Positions 43,743 to 53,075 of a stretch of 64,000 nucleotides of DNA are shown piece by piece. The notes beneath the pieces are model-generated. The model saw only the letters and a list, made by a program, of their open reading frames with translations, did no database searches and was not told the origin of the DNA. This DNA is from JAFECT01 sp036501825 (lineage in GTDB: Bacteria; Pseudomonadota; Alphaproteobacteria; Caulobacterales; Caulobacteraceae), in NCBI GenBank assembly GCA_036501825.1, contig DASXZP010000038.1:25977-89976 (forward strand). The letters are read 5' to 3'. Both the position numbers and the translations under genes were made by a program. Positions within the stretch are counted from its first letter, which is position 1; each line of letters begins with the position of its first letter.

Positions 43743-45383
43743 TTACTTCGCCGGCTTCAAACTCGGCGCCACATCAACCAGCTGATCGCTCGTCTTCGCA
43801 TAGGTCGGCGGCCGCCTCCGGTGCGTGCGCTGTTCGTACGCGTAGCCCAACCCGATCAGCCGCGCCTCCGACCATTTCGGGCCGATGAAGCTCAAGCCCA
43901 CCGGCAGGCCGTCGATCAGGCCCATGGGAACGGTCAGGTGCGGATAGCCGGCGACGGCGGGGAGGGTGGTGTCGGAGCCTGAGAAATGGTCGGCGTTGAC
44001 CACGTCGATGGTCCAGGCCGGGCCGGTGGTCGGCGCGATCAGGGCGTCGAGCTTGTCGTCTGCGAGCATCTTGTCGATGCCTTCCGATCCTGCCAGTCGG
44101 TAGGACGTTTCGCGCGCTTTCTTGTAGTCCGGATCGTCGAGACCCTTGGTCTTGTCGGCGGCCTCGAAGGTCTCCTGACCAAAGAACGGCATCTCCTCGT
44201 GCGCGTGCGCGTTGTCGAAGGCGATCAGGTCCGAAAGGGTGCGCGATTTCACCGCCGCCGGCGCCGAGGCGAGATAGGTCGCCAAGTCGGCCTTCAGCTC
44301 GGTGTTCAGCACCAGGCCTTCGCTCTTGCCGATATCGTTTTCCGCCTTGAACTCTTTGATCTCGACAACCTCCGCGCCCGCGGCCTTCAGATCGCCGATC
44401 GCGCGGTCGAGCAAAGCATCGACGTTGGGGTCATAGCCCGCGTCGAAGCGCATCACGCCGATCCGCTTGCCCTTCAGTGCGTTGGGATCGAGCGCCTGGG
44501 TGTAGTCGCCCTTGTGCGCGTCGGCGTCGGCGGTCTGTGGATCGCGCGCGTCGGAGCCCGCCATCACCGTCAGCATCGCCGCCGCGTCGGCCACCGAACG
44601 CGCCATCGGCCCCGGCGTGTCCTGGCTGTGGCTGATCGGCACGATGAAGGTGCGAGGGATGAGGCCCACGCTGGGCTTGATCCCCACTAGGCCGTTCATC
44701 GCCGAGGGACAGCTGATCGAGCCGTCGGTTTCGGTGCCCACGGCCGCGGCCGCAAACGATGACGCCGCCGCCGCGCCGCTGCCGGAGCTCGAACCGCAGG
44801 CCGAGCGGTCGGCGCTGTACGGATTGCGCGTGAGGCCGCCCACGGCGCTCCAGCCGGAACTCGAACGCGACGAGCGGATGTTCGCCCACTCGGACAGATT
44901 GGTCTTGCCCAGGATGATCGCGCCCGCCGCGCGCAGACGCGCCACCAGCGGCGAGTCGCGGTGACCGACGTTGTCCTTCAGCGCCAGCGAACCGGCGGTG
45001 GTCGCCGTCGGGTCGGCGGTTTCGATGTTGTCCTTGATCAGCACCGGAATGCCGTGCAGCGGCCCGCGCACGTGTCCGGCCCTGCGCTCGGCGTCGAGCT
45101 TGCGCGCATCCGCCAGTGCGTCCGGATTGAGCGCGAGCACCGCCTGCAGCTTCGGTCCGTTGCGATCGAGCTTTTCGATCCGCGCCAGATAGGCGCGCAC
45201 CAGCGCTTCCGAGGTCACCCGACCGGCGGTCAGGTCGGCCTGCAGCTGGGCGATCGACTTCTCCTCGACCGCATAGCCGCCGTGGGCTCGATGCGCGGCG
45301 GGTTTCACCGGCGCGGCGGCGAACGCGGGCGCGGCCGCCAGGGCCAAGGCCAGGACGGCCGGGACAATCAAAAGCTTGGACAT
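43743..45383 (-). CDS. Secreted amidase (amidase-signature family)
   Basis: 546 residues. Signal peptide (KLLIVPAVLALALAAAPAFA). Catalytic Lys in LIKDNIETADPT, cis-Ser and nucleophile Ser in GSSSGSGAAAA...GTETDGSI, the Ser-Ser-Lys triad of the amidase signature. These enzymes hydrolyse amide bonds of small molecules or peptide amides (peptide amidase from Stenotrophomonas has the same layout), consistent with the neighbouring peptidases. GGGGGAAC precedes the ATG at 45383. Single-gene unit flanked by two repeat elements. Confidence 0.92.
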   Translation of the reverse strand: MSKLLIVPAVLALALAAAPAFAAAPVKPAAHRAHGGYAVEEKSIAQLQADLTAGRVTSEALVRAYLARIEKLDRNGPKLQAVLALNPDALADARKLDAERRAGHVRGPLHGIPVLIKDNIETADPTATTAGSLALKDNVGHRDSPLVARLRAAGAIILGKTNLSEWANIRSSRSSSGWSAVGGLTRNPYSADRSACGSSSGSGAAAASSFAAAAVGTETDGSISCPSAMNGLVGIKPSVGLIPRTFIVPISHSQDTPGPMARSVADAAAMLTVMAGSDARDPQTADADAHKGDYTQALDPNALKGKRIGVMRFDAGYDPNVDALLDRAIGDLKAAGAEVVEIKEFKAENDIGKSEGLVLNTELKADLATYLASAPAAVKSRTLSDLIAFDNAHAHEEMPFFGQETFEAADKTKGLDDPDYKKARETSYRLAGSEGIDKMLADDKLDALIAPTTGPAWTIDVVNADHFSGSDTTLPAVAGYPHLTVPMGLIDGLPVGLSFIGPKWSEARLIGLGYAYEQRTHRRRPPTYAKTSDQLVDVAPSLKPAK

Positions 45384-45454
45384 GCGTTCCCCCTGCAAAC
45401 TCCGCCCCGACTTTGGACCGGATAAGGGGAGATTTCACCCTAATTCTTCCAATA

Positions 45455-45621
45455 GGCCCGTCATCCTTGGCGCTGCGCGGCCCCGGCCGCGCGGCGTCGA
45501 GGATCCAGCAGCGACTCTTGCTCAAAGCCGGGCGGCGTCGGCCACAAGCGGCGCGTTGAAGTCGTGCTTGCTGGATCCTCGACGGCGCGGAACTGATCGC
45601 TCCACACCGCTAAGGATGACG
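45455..45621. repeat. 167-bp inverted-repeat element, copy 4
   Basis: Begins GGCCCGTCATCCTTGGCG as copy 3 and ends CGCTAAGGATGACG, one mismatch from perfect complement. Internal GAGGATCCAGCAGCGA and TGCTGGATCCTCGA are conserved; same orientation as copy 3. Lies between the divergent-facing ends of the amidase start and the DPP-IV-like gene end. Confidence 0.85.
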
Positions 45622-45634
45622 AATGGGTGGGGTG

Positions 45635-47890
45635 TCACTCCACGGTCGGCTGCAGGTGCTTCAGCTTGCGGTCGAAGAAGTCGAGGTAGGTCCGCCACAG
45701 GTGCAGCAGGCGCGGGTTGCCGTGGACGCCGTGGCGTTCGCCCGGATAGTCCATCACCTCGAACGGCCGGCTCATGCCCTGCAGGGCGTACATCACCCGC
45801 GTCGAGTTCTCGAACGACACGTTGTCGTCGGCCATGCCCTGCAACAGCAGAAGCTGACCCTTCATCGCGCCGAGTTTCGGCACGACTTCCGACGCCTTGT
45901 AGCCCTCAGGGTTCTCCGACGGCTGGCCCATGAACTGTTCGGTGTAGTGGGTGTCGTACAGCGTCCAGTCCACCGGCGGGGCGCCGGCGGCGCCGGCCGC
46001 AAACGGCGAATTGGGCGCGACCAGCAGCGACAGGGTCATGAACCCGCCGTAGCTCCAGCCCATCACCCCGATCCGAGCCGGATCCACATAGGGCAGCGAC
46101 TTCAGATAGTCGACGCCGGCGAACTGGTCCTGCACTTCCAGCTTGCCGAGGTTGCGGTCGATCGCCGACTTGAACGCGAAGGAGCGGTTGTACGAACCGC
46201 GGTTGTCGAGGCGGAAGATGATGTAACCGTCCTCCAGCAACAGTTGGTCGGTCATCGCCCCCCACTGCTTACGCACCATCTGCGCGTGCGGGCCGCCATA
46301 GACCGACACGATCACCGGATAGCGCTTGGCCGGATCGAAATCCGGCGGCGTGGTGATCGAATAGTACATGTCCGACCCGTCGGCGGCCTTGATCGAACCG
46401 TAGGCCGGCGTGCGCAGGCGCGCGGCGTACTTCCACAGCGGGTGTGATGCATCGAGCGTGTTGGGTTCGATCCAGCGCACCAGATGCCCGTCTTCAGCGA
46501 ACAGGCCCGTGCGCGGCGGGGTCTTGGGATCGGAATAGACGCCGGTGAAGGCGCCGCCGGTCTTGGCGGTTTCGGTGGTCCACCAGCCGTCGCCGGTGGT
46601 CAGCTTCTGCGGCGCGTTGGGCTGCGCCCACGACACCGCGTACAGGTGCCGCTCCAGCGGCGTGTCCTTGGACGCGAGGAAGAAGACCGTCTGTTTCGCC
46701 TCGTCGAGGCCGCTGATCGAATCCACCGGCCAGTCGCCCGAGGTGATCTGGCGGATCAGCTTGCCGTCGCGATCGTAGAGATAGAGGTGGTTGTACCCCG
46801 ACCGCTCCGACGCCCACAGGAAGTTGCCGTCGGTGAGGGGGCGGAAGTCGTTGTTCAGCTCCACCCAGTGCGGCGAGGTCTCGGTCAGGATCACATGCCC
46901 CTGGCCGGTGGCCGGATCGACCGCGATCAGGTCCAGCCGCTTCTGGTCGCGCGTCTGGCGCTCGACGTAGAGCGTCTTGCCGTCCTTCGACCAGTTCACG
47001 CGTGCGAGGTATATGTCGCTGTTCGAGCCCAGGTCGACCTTCACCCGCCCCGTGCCGTCCACGTTCTCGACGTAGAGGTCGACCACGGCGTTGGGCCGTC
47101 CCGCGCGCGGATAGCGCTGCGGCACGACCTTCACCCCCTGCGGCCCGATGTCTAGGCGCGGGATGATGTCGACGTGGTTCTCGTCCACGTGGGTCAGCGC
47201 GACGCGCTTCTCATCCGGCGACCACCAGTAGCCGGTCTGGCGGCCCATCTCCTCTTCGGCGATGAATTCGGCCACGCCCCAGGACTGCGCGCCCTTGCCG
47301 TCGGTGGTCAGCGCCTGCTCATGGCCCGACTTCAGGTCGAGCACATAGAGGTTCTGGTCGCGCACGTAGGAAACGAAATTGCCGTGCGGCGAGATCTTGG
47401 CGTCGATCTCGTCGGCCATGCCGGTGGTCAGGCGCCGCACCTTCCCGGTCGCGCGCTCCGCCAGATAGAGGTCGCCGTCGAGCGGGACCAGGATGAAACG
47501 GCCCTCCTCGTCCCAGCCGTAGCTGACCACGCCGCGCTCACGGATGCGCATGCGCTCGCGCCGCGACTTCTCCGCCTCCGACAGTTCCTTGCCCGGCTGC
47601 TCCAGCGCCTTGGCGTCGATGAGCTTGAAGGGCGCGCCGCCGGCGGTGTCCGCCGCCCACAGGTCCAGCGTGTTCTGGTCGTTCGCCTCGCCCTTCAGGT
47701 AGGTGACCAGCTTGCCGTCCGGCGACAGCTGCACGTCGCGGGCGCGCGGTCCGTTCAGGTCGGGATCGGAGAACACCCGCTCCGGCGTCAGCCGCTCGTT
47801 TCCCGGTTGGCTTTGGGCGAGTGCGGGCGACCCCGCGGCGGCCACGGCGACCGAGAGCCCGGCCGCAACGGCCGCAAGCTTGAACGACAT
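45635..47890 (-). CDS. S9B dipeptidyl-peptidase IV-like secreted serine peptidase
   Basis: 751 residues. Signal peptide, eight-bladed propeller (about 40-480) and C-terminal alpha/beta-hydrolase. Catalytic Ser in VMGWSYGGFMTL, Asp in GMADDNV and His in GERHGV. The propeller carries AEFIAEEEMGR with the double Glu that anchors the substrate N-terminus in DPP-IV enzymes, so removal of Xaa-Pro dipeptides is expected in the periplasm. Divergent from an oligopeptidase-B-like gene 138 bp away, forming a peptide-degradation pair. Confidence 0.93.
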   Translation of the reverse strand: MSFKLAAVAAGLSVAVAAAGSPALAQSQPGNERLTPERVFSDPDLNGPRARDVQLSPDGKLVTYLKGEANDQNTLDLWAADTAGGAPFKLIDAKALEQPGKELSEAEKSRRERMRIRERGVVSYGWDEEGRFILVPLDGDLYLAERATGKVRRLTTGMADEIDAKISPHGNFVSYVRDQNLYVLDLKSGHEQALTTDGKGAQSWGVAEFIAEEEMGRQTGYWWSPDEKRVALTHVDENHVDIIPRLDIGPQGVKVVPQRYPRAGRPNAVVDLYVENVDGTGRVKVDLGSNSDIYLARVNWSKDGKTLYVERQTRDQKRLDLIAVDPATGQGHVILTETSPHWVELNNDFRPLTDGNFLWASERSGYNHLYLYDRDGKLIRQITSGDWPVDSISGLDEAKQTVFFLASKDTPLERHLYAVSWAQPNAPQKLTTGDGWWTTETAKTGGAFTGVYSDPKTPPRTGLFAEDGHLVRWIEPNTLDASHPLWKYAARLRTPAYGSIKAADGSDMYYSITTPPDFDPAKRYPVIVSVYGGPHAQMVRKQWGAMTDQLLLEDGYIIFRLDNRGSYNRSFAFKSAIDRNLGKLEVQDQFAGVDYLKSLPYVDPARIGVMGWSYGGFMTLSLLVAPNSPFAAGAAGAPPVDWTLYDTHYTEQFMGQPSENPEGYKASEVVPKLGAMKGQLLLLQGMADDNVSFENSTRVMYALQGMSRPFEVMDYPGERHGVHGNPRLLHLWRTYLDFFDRKLKHLQPTVE

Positions 47891-48028
47891 ACGAAAATCC
47901 CCTCCAGACAGACTGGCGCGACGCTCGCGCCCCGGCCCAAAGGAGTCAACCGGTCTGTCGCCGCCGGCCCTTTGCCATACGCTGCGTCCGTGCGAGTCTG
48001 CCCGCCTGCACATCCTGGGGGACGTCCG

Positions 48029-50149
48029 ATGAAAAGCCTTCGCCTTGCCGCCGCCTGCGCCCTGGCCGCCCTGTTCGCGGTTGCGCCCGCCGTCGCTCAG
48101 GACACCCCAAAGCCGCCGGTGGTGGCGAAGAAGCCCTACGAGGTGAAGGCGCCGGGCGGGTCGCGCGAGGACGAGTATTACTGGCTGCGCGACGACACCC
48201 GGAAGAACCCGGACATGCTGGCCGACCTCGCGGCCGAGAACGCCTATGCCGACGCCGTGCTGGCGCCGACCAGGCCGCTGCAGGCAAAGCTCTACAATGA
48301 GATCGTCGGGCGGGTGAAACAGGACGACGCCTCCGTCCCCTACCGCCTGCGCGGCTACTGGTACTACACGCGCTTCGAGGCCGGTAAGGACTATCCGATC
48401 ACGGCGCGCCGCAAGGGCGACATGAGCGCGCCGGAAGAGATCATGCTCGACGAGCCGGCGATGGCCCAGGGCAAGGGCTTCTTCCAGGTGGGCGCGGCGG
48501 TGGTCAGCCAGGACAACCACATCCTAGCCTGGGCCGACGACACGGTGGGGCGCCGCCAATACGTGCTGCGCTTCAAGGACCTGAGCACCGGCCAGGTGCT
48601 ACCCGACGCGGTGCCCAACATCGAGGCCGACCTGGTCTGGGCCGACGACAACAAGACGGTGTTCTACGTCGACAAGGACCCGGTGACCCTGCTGTCCAAG
48701 CGCGTCAAGGCGCACGTCCTGGGCACCCCCGCTTCGGCCGACCGGTTGGTCTATGAGGAGGGCGACGACAGCTTCTACATGGGCCTGCAACGCACGCGCT
48801 CGGACAAGTACCTGTGCATCGCCGAACAGAGCACGGTCGCCACCGAACAGCGTTGTGCGCCCGCGTCCAACCCGGCCGAGTTCAAGGTGCTGTTCCCGCG
48901 TCAGCGCGATCACCTCTACGAAGCGGACCACCTGAACGGCCGCTGGGTGATCCGCACCAACTGGAACGCGCCGAACTATCGTCTGATGACCCTGAAGGAC
49001 GGCGAGCCCTGGGGCGACCGTTCGAAGTGGGTCGATTTCGTGCCGCACAAGCCCGACGTGTTCATCCAGGACGTCCAATTGTTCGACGGCTTTACGGCCA
49101 TCGAGGAGCGTTCCGGGGGACTCAGACACATCCGCGTGCTGTCGAACGACGGCAAGAGCCGCGACATCGCCGCCGACGAAGCCGCCTATACCATGGGCCT
49201 CGCGGGCAACGCCGAGGCGGACACGCCGCTGCTGCGTTACAGCTATACCTCGCTGACTACGCCGGCCACGACCTATGAACTCGACACCGCGACCGGCGAA
49301 CGCAAGCTGCTGAAACGGCAGCCTGTGCCCGGCTACGACCCGTCGAACTATGTGACCGAGCGGCTGTGGGCCACCGCGCGCGACGGAACGAAGATTCCCG
49401 TGTCGGTGGTCTACCGCAAGGGCTTCAAGAAGGACGGCACCGCGGCGATGCTGCAGTACGCCTACGGCAGCTACGGCATCTCCACCGATCCCTCGTTCAA
49501 CCTATCCGCCGTGTCGCTGCTCGACCGCGGCATGGTCTACGCCGTCGCCCACATCCGCGGCGGCCAGGAGATGGGCCGCGGCTGGTACGACGACGGGCAT
49601 CTGCTCAACAAGAAGAACACCTTCACCGACTTCATCGACGTCACCGAATACCTGGTGAAGCAAGGCTACGCCGCCAAGGGCCGCGTCGCCGCCCACGGCG
49701 GCAGCGCCGGTGGGCTCTTGATGGGGGCGGTCGCCAACATGGCGCCTCAGGACTATCGCGTGATCATCGCCCAGGTGCCCTTCGTCGACGTGGTCACCAC
49801 CATGCTCGACGAATCGATCCCGCTCACCACCAATGAGTTCGACGAGTGGGGCAATCCGAAGGACCCGAAGTACTACGCCTATATGCTGAGCTACTCGCCC
49901 TACGACAACGTCGCGCACAAGGCCTATCCGGCGATGTTCGTCTCCACCGGGCTGTGGGACAGTCAGGTGCAGTACTACGAACCGACCAAGTGGGTGGCGC
50001 GCCTGCGCGATCGCAAGACCGACACGAACCCGCTGGTGTTCCGCATCAACATGGAGGCCGGTCACGGCGGCAAGTCGGGGCGGTTCCAGCGCTTTCACGA
50101 CACCGCCGAATTCTACGCCTTCATGCTGACCGAGCTCGGCGTTCAGTAG
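48029..50149 (+). CDS. S9A oligopeptidase B-like secreted serine peptidase
   Basis: 706 residues. Signal peptide ending AVAQ-DT, then PPVVAKKPYEVKAPGGSREDEYYWLRDD, whose first part precedes the standard EYYWLRDDTR entry. Seven-bladed propeller, then hydrolase domain with Ser in RVAAHGGSAGGLLMG and His in GHGGKSGR. NEFDEWGNPKDP corresponds to the acidic S1 region of oligopeptidase B, implying cleavage after Arg or Lys (inference). Periplasmic by its leader, unlike the cytosolic E. coli PtrB. The Crp/Fnr gene starts 4 bp after its stop. Confidence 0.93.
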   Translation: MKSLRLAAACALAALFAVAPAVAQDTPKPPVVAKKPYEVKAPGGSREDEYYWLRDDTRKNPDMLADLAAENAYADAVLAPTRPLQAKLYNEIVGRVKQDDASVPYRLRGYWYYTRFEAGKDYPITARRKGDMSAPEEIMLDEPAMAQGKGFFQVGAAVVSQDNHILAWADDTVGRRQYVLRFKDLSTGQVLPDAVPNIEADLVWADDNKTVFYVDKDPVTLLSKRVKAHVLGTPASADRLVYEEGDDSFYMGLQRTRSDKYLCIAEQSTVATEQRCAPASNPAEFKVLFPRQRDHLYEADHLNGRWVIRTNWNAPNYRLMTLKDGEPWGDRSKWVDFVPHKPDVFIQDVQLFDGFTAIEERSGGLRHIRVLSNDGKSRDIAADEAAYTMGLAGNAEADTPLLRYSYTSLTTPATTYELDTATGERKLLKRQPVPGYDPSNYVTERLWATARDGTKIPVSVVYRKGFKKDGTAAMLQYAYGSYGISTDPSFNLSAVSLLDRGMVYAVAHIRGGQEMGRGWYDDGHLLNKKNTFTDFIDVTEYLVKQGYAAKGRVAAHGGSAGGLLMGAVANMAPQDYRVIIAQVPFVDVVTTMLDESIPLTTNEFDEWGNPKDPKYYAYMLSYSPYDNVAHKAYPAMFVSTGLWDSQVQYYEPTKWVARLRDRKTDTNPLVFRINMEAGHGGKSGRFQRFHDTAEFYAFMLTELGVQ

Positions 50150-50153
50150 CGCC

Positions 50154-50810
50154 GTGGCGGCGGGCGGCGATCTCGCGGCGTTCGTCCGGCCGATCTTCGC
50201 CTGTTCGGCGGAGGTCGCCGGCGCCATCTGCGCGCGCGCCGCCGACCGCCGCTATCCCGCGCGCGAGATGATCCTGCGTCAGGGCGACCGGTCGGGTGAG
50301 ACCTTCCTGCTGGTCGACGGCCGCGCGCAGGGGCTGCTCTACGGGGCCGAAGGCCAGCTCGTCCTGCTGCAGGAGTTCGCGCCCGGAGACGTGTTCGGCG
50401 CCATAGCCCAGCACGAGAGCGAGCCGCACCCCGCCGACGTCACCGCGGTCGAGGACTCGCGCGCCGCCGTGTTCGGCGCCCTCGACTTTGTCGGTCTGAT
50501 CGAGACCTACGGCTGCGTCGCCCTGATGGTCACTCGCACCCTGCTGAAACAGCTCCGCGCCGCCACCGGGCGAATTGCCGAGCGCAGCACCCTGTCGGCG
50601 GTAGGCCGCATTCACGCCGAGTTGCTTCGCCTTGCGGGTGCGGGCCAGACCATCCGTCCCGCGCCGGTGCTGGCGGCGCTGGCGGTGCGGGTGAACACCA
50701 CGCGCGAGACCGTGTCGCGCACCATCAATGCGCTGGAGCGCCGCGGCGTGATCCGGCGCGAGGCCGACACCCTGATCGTCCTGGCGCGCGGGCGTCTCGA
50801 AGAGATTTGA
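50154..50810 (+). CDS. Crp/Fnr-family transcriptional regulator
   Basis: 218 residues. Cyclic-nucleotide-binding-like beta-roll (about 30-115; EMILRQGDRSGETFLLVDG, EFAPGDVFG) and a C-terminal winged helix with NTTRETVSRTINALERRGVIRR. The phosphate-binding RxxSA segment of true cAMP receptors is not present, and the two N-terminal cysteines do not match FNR cluster spacing, so the signal is unknown. GTG start 4 bp after the oligopeptidase stop implies co-transcription. It converges on the cyclase-like gene (9-bp gap). Confidence 0.9.
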   Translation: MAAGGDLAAFVRPIFACSAEVAGAICARAADRRYPAREMILRQGDRSGETFLLVDGRAQGLLYGAEGQLVLLQEFAPGDVFGAIAQHESEPHPADVTAVEDSRAAVFGALDFVGLIETYGCVALMVTRTLLKQLRAATGRIAERSTLSAVGRIHAELLRLAGAGQTIRPAPVLAALAVRVNTTRETVSRTINALERRGVIRREADTLIVLARGRLEEI

Positions 50811-50819
50811 CGCCGCCGC

Positions 50820-52391
50820 TCAGCGGTGCAGCGAGAACAGTCGTATCTCGTCTTCGGTTTCGGTCGGCGGCAGGTCGCCGACATACTCGGTCAGCGGACA
50901 ACCCAGCGGCCCCGCGTTCAGCGCCGCAGCAAAGTCCTCGCTGACCTGGATAGCGCCCGATGGCGCCGAGAACTGGATGTCGCACGGCACGGTGACCGCG
51001 GGCCCCAGCAGGATGTCCTGGCCGCCGAACGGATCGGCGGTGCGGCGTGCGACGCCGTAGTGGCCGCCGATGCGCAGGCCTTCGACGTCGCCGAGCGCGT
51101 CCAAGATGTCGAGCGCCGCCTGCGCCGCCGCCTGCGGCGTCGTGTAGGCGAGCAGTGCCGCTTCGCCGGACCAGCGCGGCGCAAGGCTGGTTTCGGGCCC
51201 CGACGTCACCGCCTCCGCGAGTCGGATCAGCGCCTGCGCCGACGCGTCGCGCGCCTCGACCGCCAGCACGGCGGCCAGCTCGATGCCGGCGACCGCCGGC
51301 GAGGTGGGCGTGGGCTGCCCTTCGCGCGGCGCCTCCAGGGTGTGACTGCGCCGGCCGCTGCCGCGCCAGGCCTGACGCATCCACGGGCTCTCGCCGGGCG
51401 TGTCGAAACCGGCGCCGTCGAGAATCAGCAGTTGCAGCGCCTCGCTGGCCAGGGTCCGCGCCTGCATCACCGCCGTCCCCATGGCCACTTCCGCGCCGAG
51501 GCGCAGCGCCAGCGACGGCGGCGCCAGGTCGGCGTGGGCGATGGCGCGCACCGTGTCGGCGCGCGACAGCAGCCGTTCGTACCGTGCGCCCCAATCCCGG
51601 CCCGCCGGCGCGACCGACAACTCACGGAAGGCGTCGGGCCGCGCGGGCAAGATCACGTGCAGTTCGGCGCCGCGGTCGAGCAGCGCCTCGGCGATCAGAA
51701 TGTCCGATCCGGCGGCCAGGGCGCCGAACCCGAAGCCGATGTTCTCCGCGTCGAGCAGGGCGGCGACACCGGCCGAAACCGCGTCGGCGCTTTGGCCGAT
51801 CGCCATGTGGCCGCCGAAATGCAGACTGCGCGGCGCCTGCAGGGCGTAGAGCCAGTTGGCGTCCGCGTGCAACGCCTCGAGGATCAGGCGAAACTGGCGC
51901 AACGTCGAGGCGTGGTCCTCCCACGCCCGCGGCGCGCGGCGGAACGCTTCGGCGAGCGACTCCTTCGCGTCTTCGACCCGGCCCAGCACCAGCAGCGCCT
52001 CGGCGCGCGTGGCCTCCTGGTAGTAGGCGGTGTCCGGCTCGCCCGCGCCGGCGTCCACCTGGGCCAGCACCAGCGCGGCGCGCGCATGCGCCCGCTCCGG
52101 CGCGCCGGCCAAAAGCGACAGGGTCGCCGCATTGATCAGCGGATAGGTCGAGTCCGACTGCGCGCCCGCAGCCGCGTAAGCGTCGGCGGCTTCGAGATAC
52201 AGCCGCCGGCGCTCATCGCCGCGTGAGGCCGCCGCCAGGTCCTTCAACAACCGCCCGCGCACGGTCAGCACCGCGGGGTCCTCGTTCTCCCGTTCGAACC
52301 CGGCGTCGCGATAGAGCTGCCACGCGTGCGCCAGCGCCCCGGTGCGGGCGTGGGCGACGATGGCGAGCAAGGCGTGGCGAGGTGGAGACAC
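50820..52391 (-). CDS. TPR (TRAFs-binding-like) protein with Rossmann/SLOG-like and degenerate class III cyclase domains
   Basis: 523 residues, cytoplasmic. Residues 1-185 are TPR-like helices of the TRAFs-binding (DUF4071) kind. Residues 188-330 look like a Rossmann fold: FGGHMAIGQ, GFGALAAGSDILIAEALLDRG and HVILPARPDAFRELSV, matching the G-x-x-A-G-A-D-x-x-x-A-E pattern of SLOG-type nucleotide-binding domains. Residues 365-523 resemble a class III nucleotidyl cyclase (YGVARRTADPF...GPAVTVP...SGAIQVSEDFAAAL). The two metal-binding Asp positions appear to be Glu (E379, E410), so catalysis is doubtful. Third gene of the TIR operon. SLOG and cyclase calls are inferences. Confidence 0.75.
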   Translation of the reverse strand: MSPPRHALLAIVAHARTGALAHAWQLYRDAGFERENEDPAVLTVRGRLLKDLAAASRGDERRRLYLEAADAYAAAGAQSDSTYPLINAATLSLLAGAPERAHARAALVLAQVDAGAGEPDTAYYQEATRAEALLVLGRVEDAKESLAEAFRRAPRAWEDHASTLRQFRLILEALHADANWLYALQAPRSLHFGGHMAIGQSADAVSAGVAALLDAENIGFGFGALAAGSDILIAEALLDRGAELHVILPARPDAFRELSVAPAGRDWGARYERLLSRADTVRAIAHADLAPPSLALRLGAEVAMGTAVMQARTLASEALQLLILDGAGFDTPGESPWMRQAWRGSGRRSHTLEAPREGQPTPTSPAVAGIELAAVLAVEARDASAQALIRLAEAVTSGPETSLAPRWSGEAALLAYTTPQAAAQAALDILDALGDVEGLRIGGHYGVARRTADPFGGQDILLGPAVTVPCDIQFSAPSGAIQVSEDFAAALNAGPLGCPLTEYVGDLPPTETEDEIRLFSLHR

Positions 52392-52409
52392 GGCGGTTCC
52401 TTGCGACGG

Positions 52410-53075
52410 TCAGCGAGGACGGCGTTTCGGAGGATGCGGTCCGCGCAGGCGCGGGCCGGCGCCGCCTTCGATGCCGCCGCCGGGCGGCGGATAGGGCGTA
52501 CCGCCGCTGTTGCCGCCGTCGGGATCGAAGATCGAGCCCAGGCCTTTGTGATTTGGATCGAGGCAGAGGAACACGCCGCGCATGTCGGTCGCGCCGCGGC
52601 GCACAACGCTGAAGTAACAGATGCGTACGTTCTGGCCGGGCGTCGGCGATTCCTTGCCGTCGGGATTGACATAGACCAGCGCGGCGTTTGCGTCGCCTTC
52701 ATCATAGCCGTTTTGGATGCCCGGCCCGTCCGGCACGTAAGGTTTGATCGTCTCGTCGAGGTGAATGGCCAGCAAGCACTGGTCGGGTAGATAGAACTGC
52801 GGCCGATAGCAGTCGTAACCGTAGCCGCAACCCTCGGGCCAGGTGATGTCGTAGGCGCCGGGCGCAGTCTTGCCGCTCATCACATCGGAGAAGAACTGTT
52901 GGCGGTCCGCGAGCGACATGCCGGCGGACATGACGCGAAACGAATCCACCAGATAGACGGGCTCGGCTTCGGCGGTGTCCGCAGTCAGACGCGCATAGAC
53001 CATGTATTGCGCCGTGAAATCGCAACACGGCTGGGGGGGCAGCGGGTAGAGCTTCTGTCCGGCGACTCTCAGCAT
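52410..53075 (-). CDS. Hypothetical protein of the TIR operon, Cys-rich with Gly/Pro/Arg tail
   Basis: 221 residues. Excellent ribosome-binding site GAGGAGGG before the ATG. No signal peptide or TM. It begins LRVAGQKLYPLPPQPCCDFT, is rich in aromatics (DCYRPQFYLPDQCLLAIHLD) and has eight cysteines, several paired. The last 45 residues are Gly/Pro-rich with a strongly basic end. Its first 7 bases overlap the end of the TIR gene, and the cyclase-like gene follows in 18 bp, so it is firmly part of that operon. No family recognised; possible structural partner, or bait/adaptor, of the TIR protein. Confidence 0.75.
   Translation of the reverse strand: MLRVAGQKLYPLPPQPCCDFTAQYMVYARLTADTAEAEPVYLVDSFRVMSAGMSLADRQQFFSDVMSGKTAPGAYDITWPEGCGYGYDCYRPQFYLPDQCLLAIHLDETIKPYVPDGPGIQNGYDEGDANAALVYVNPDGKESPTPGQNVRICYFSVVRRGATDMRGVFLCLDPNHKGLGSIFDPDGGNSGGTPYPPPGGGIEGGAGPRLRGPHPPKRRPR

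Noticed and set aside
45635..48520. A 961-codon frame as the true DPP-IV-like gene
   Set aside because: The extra N-terminal 210 codons run antisense through the start of the oligopeptidase gene and precede a perfect signal peptide at 47890.
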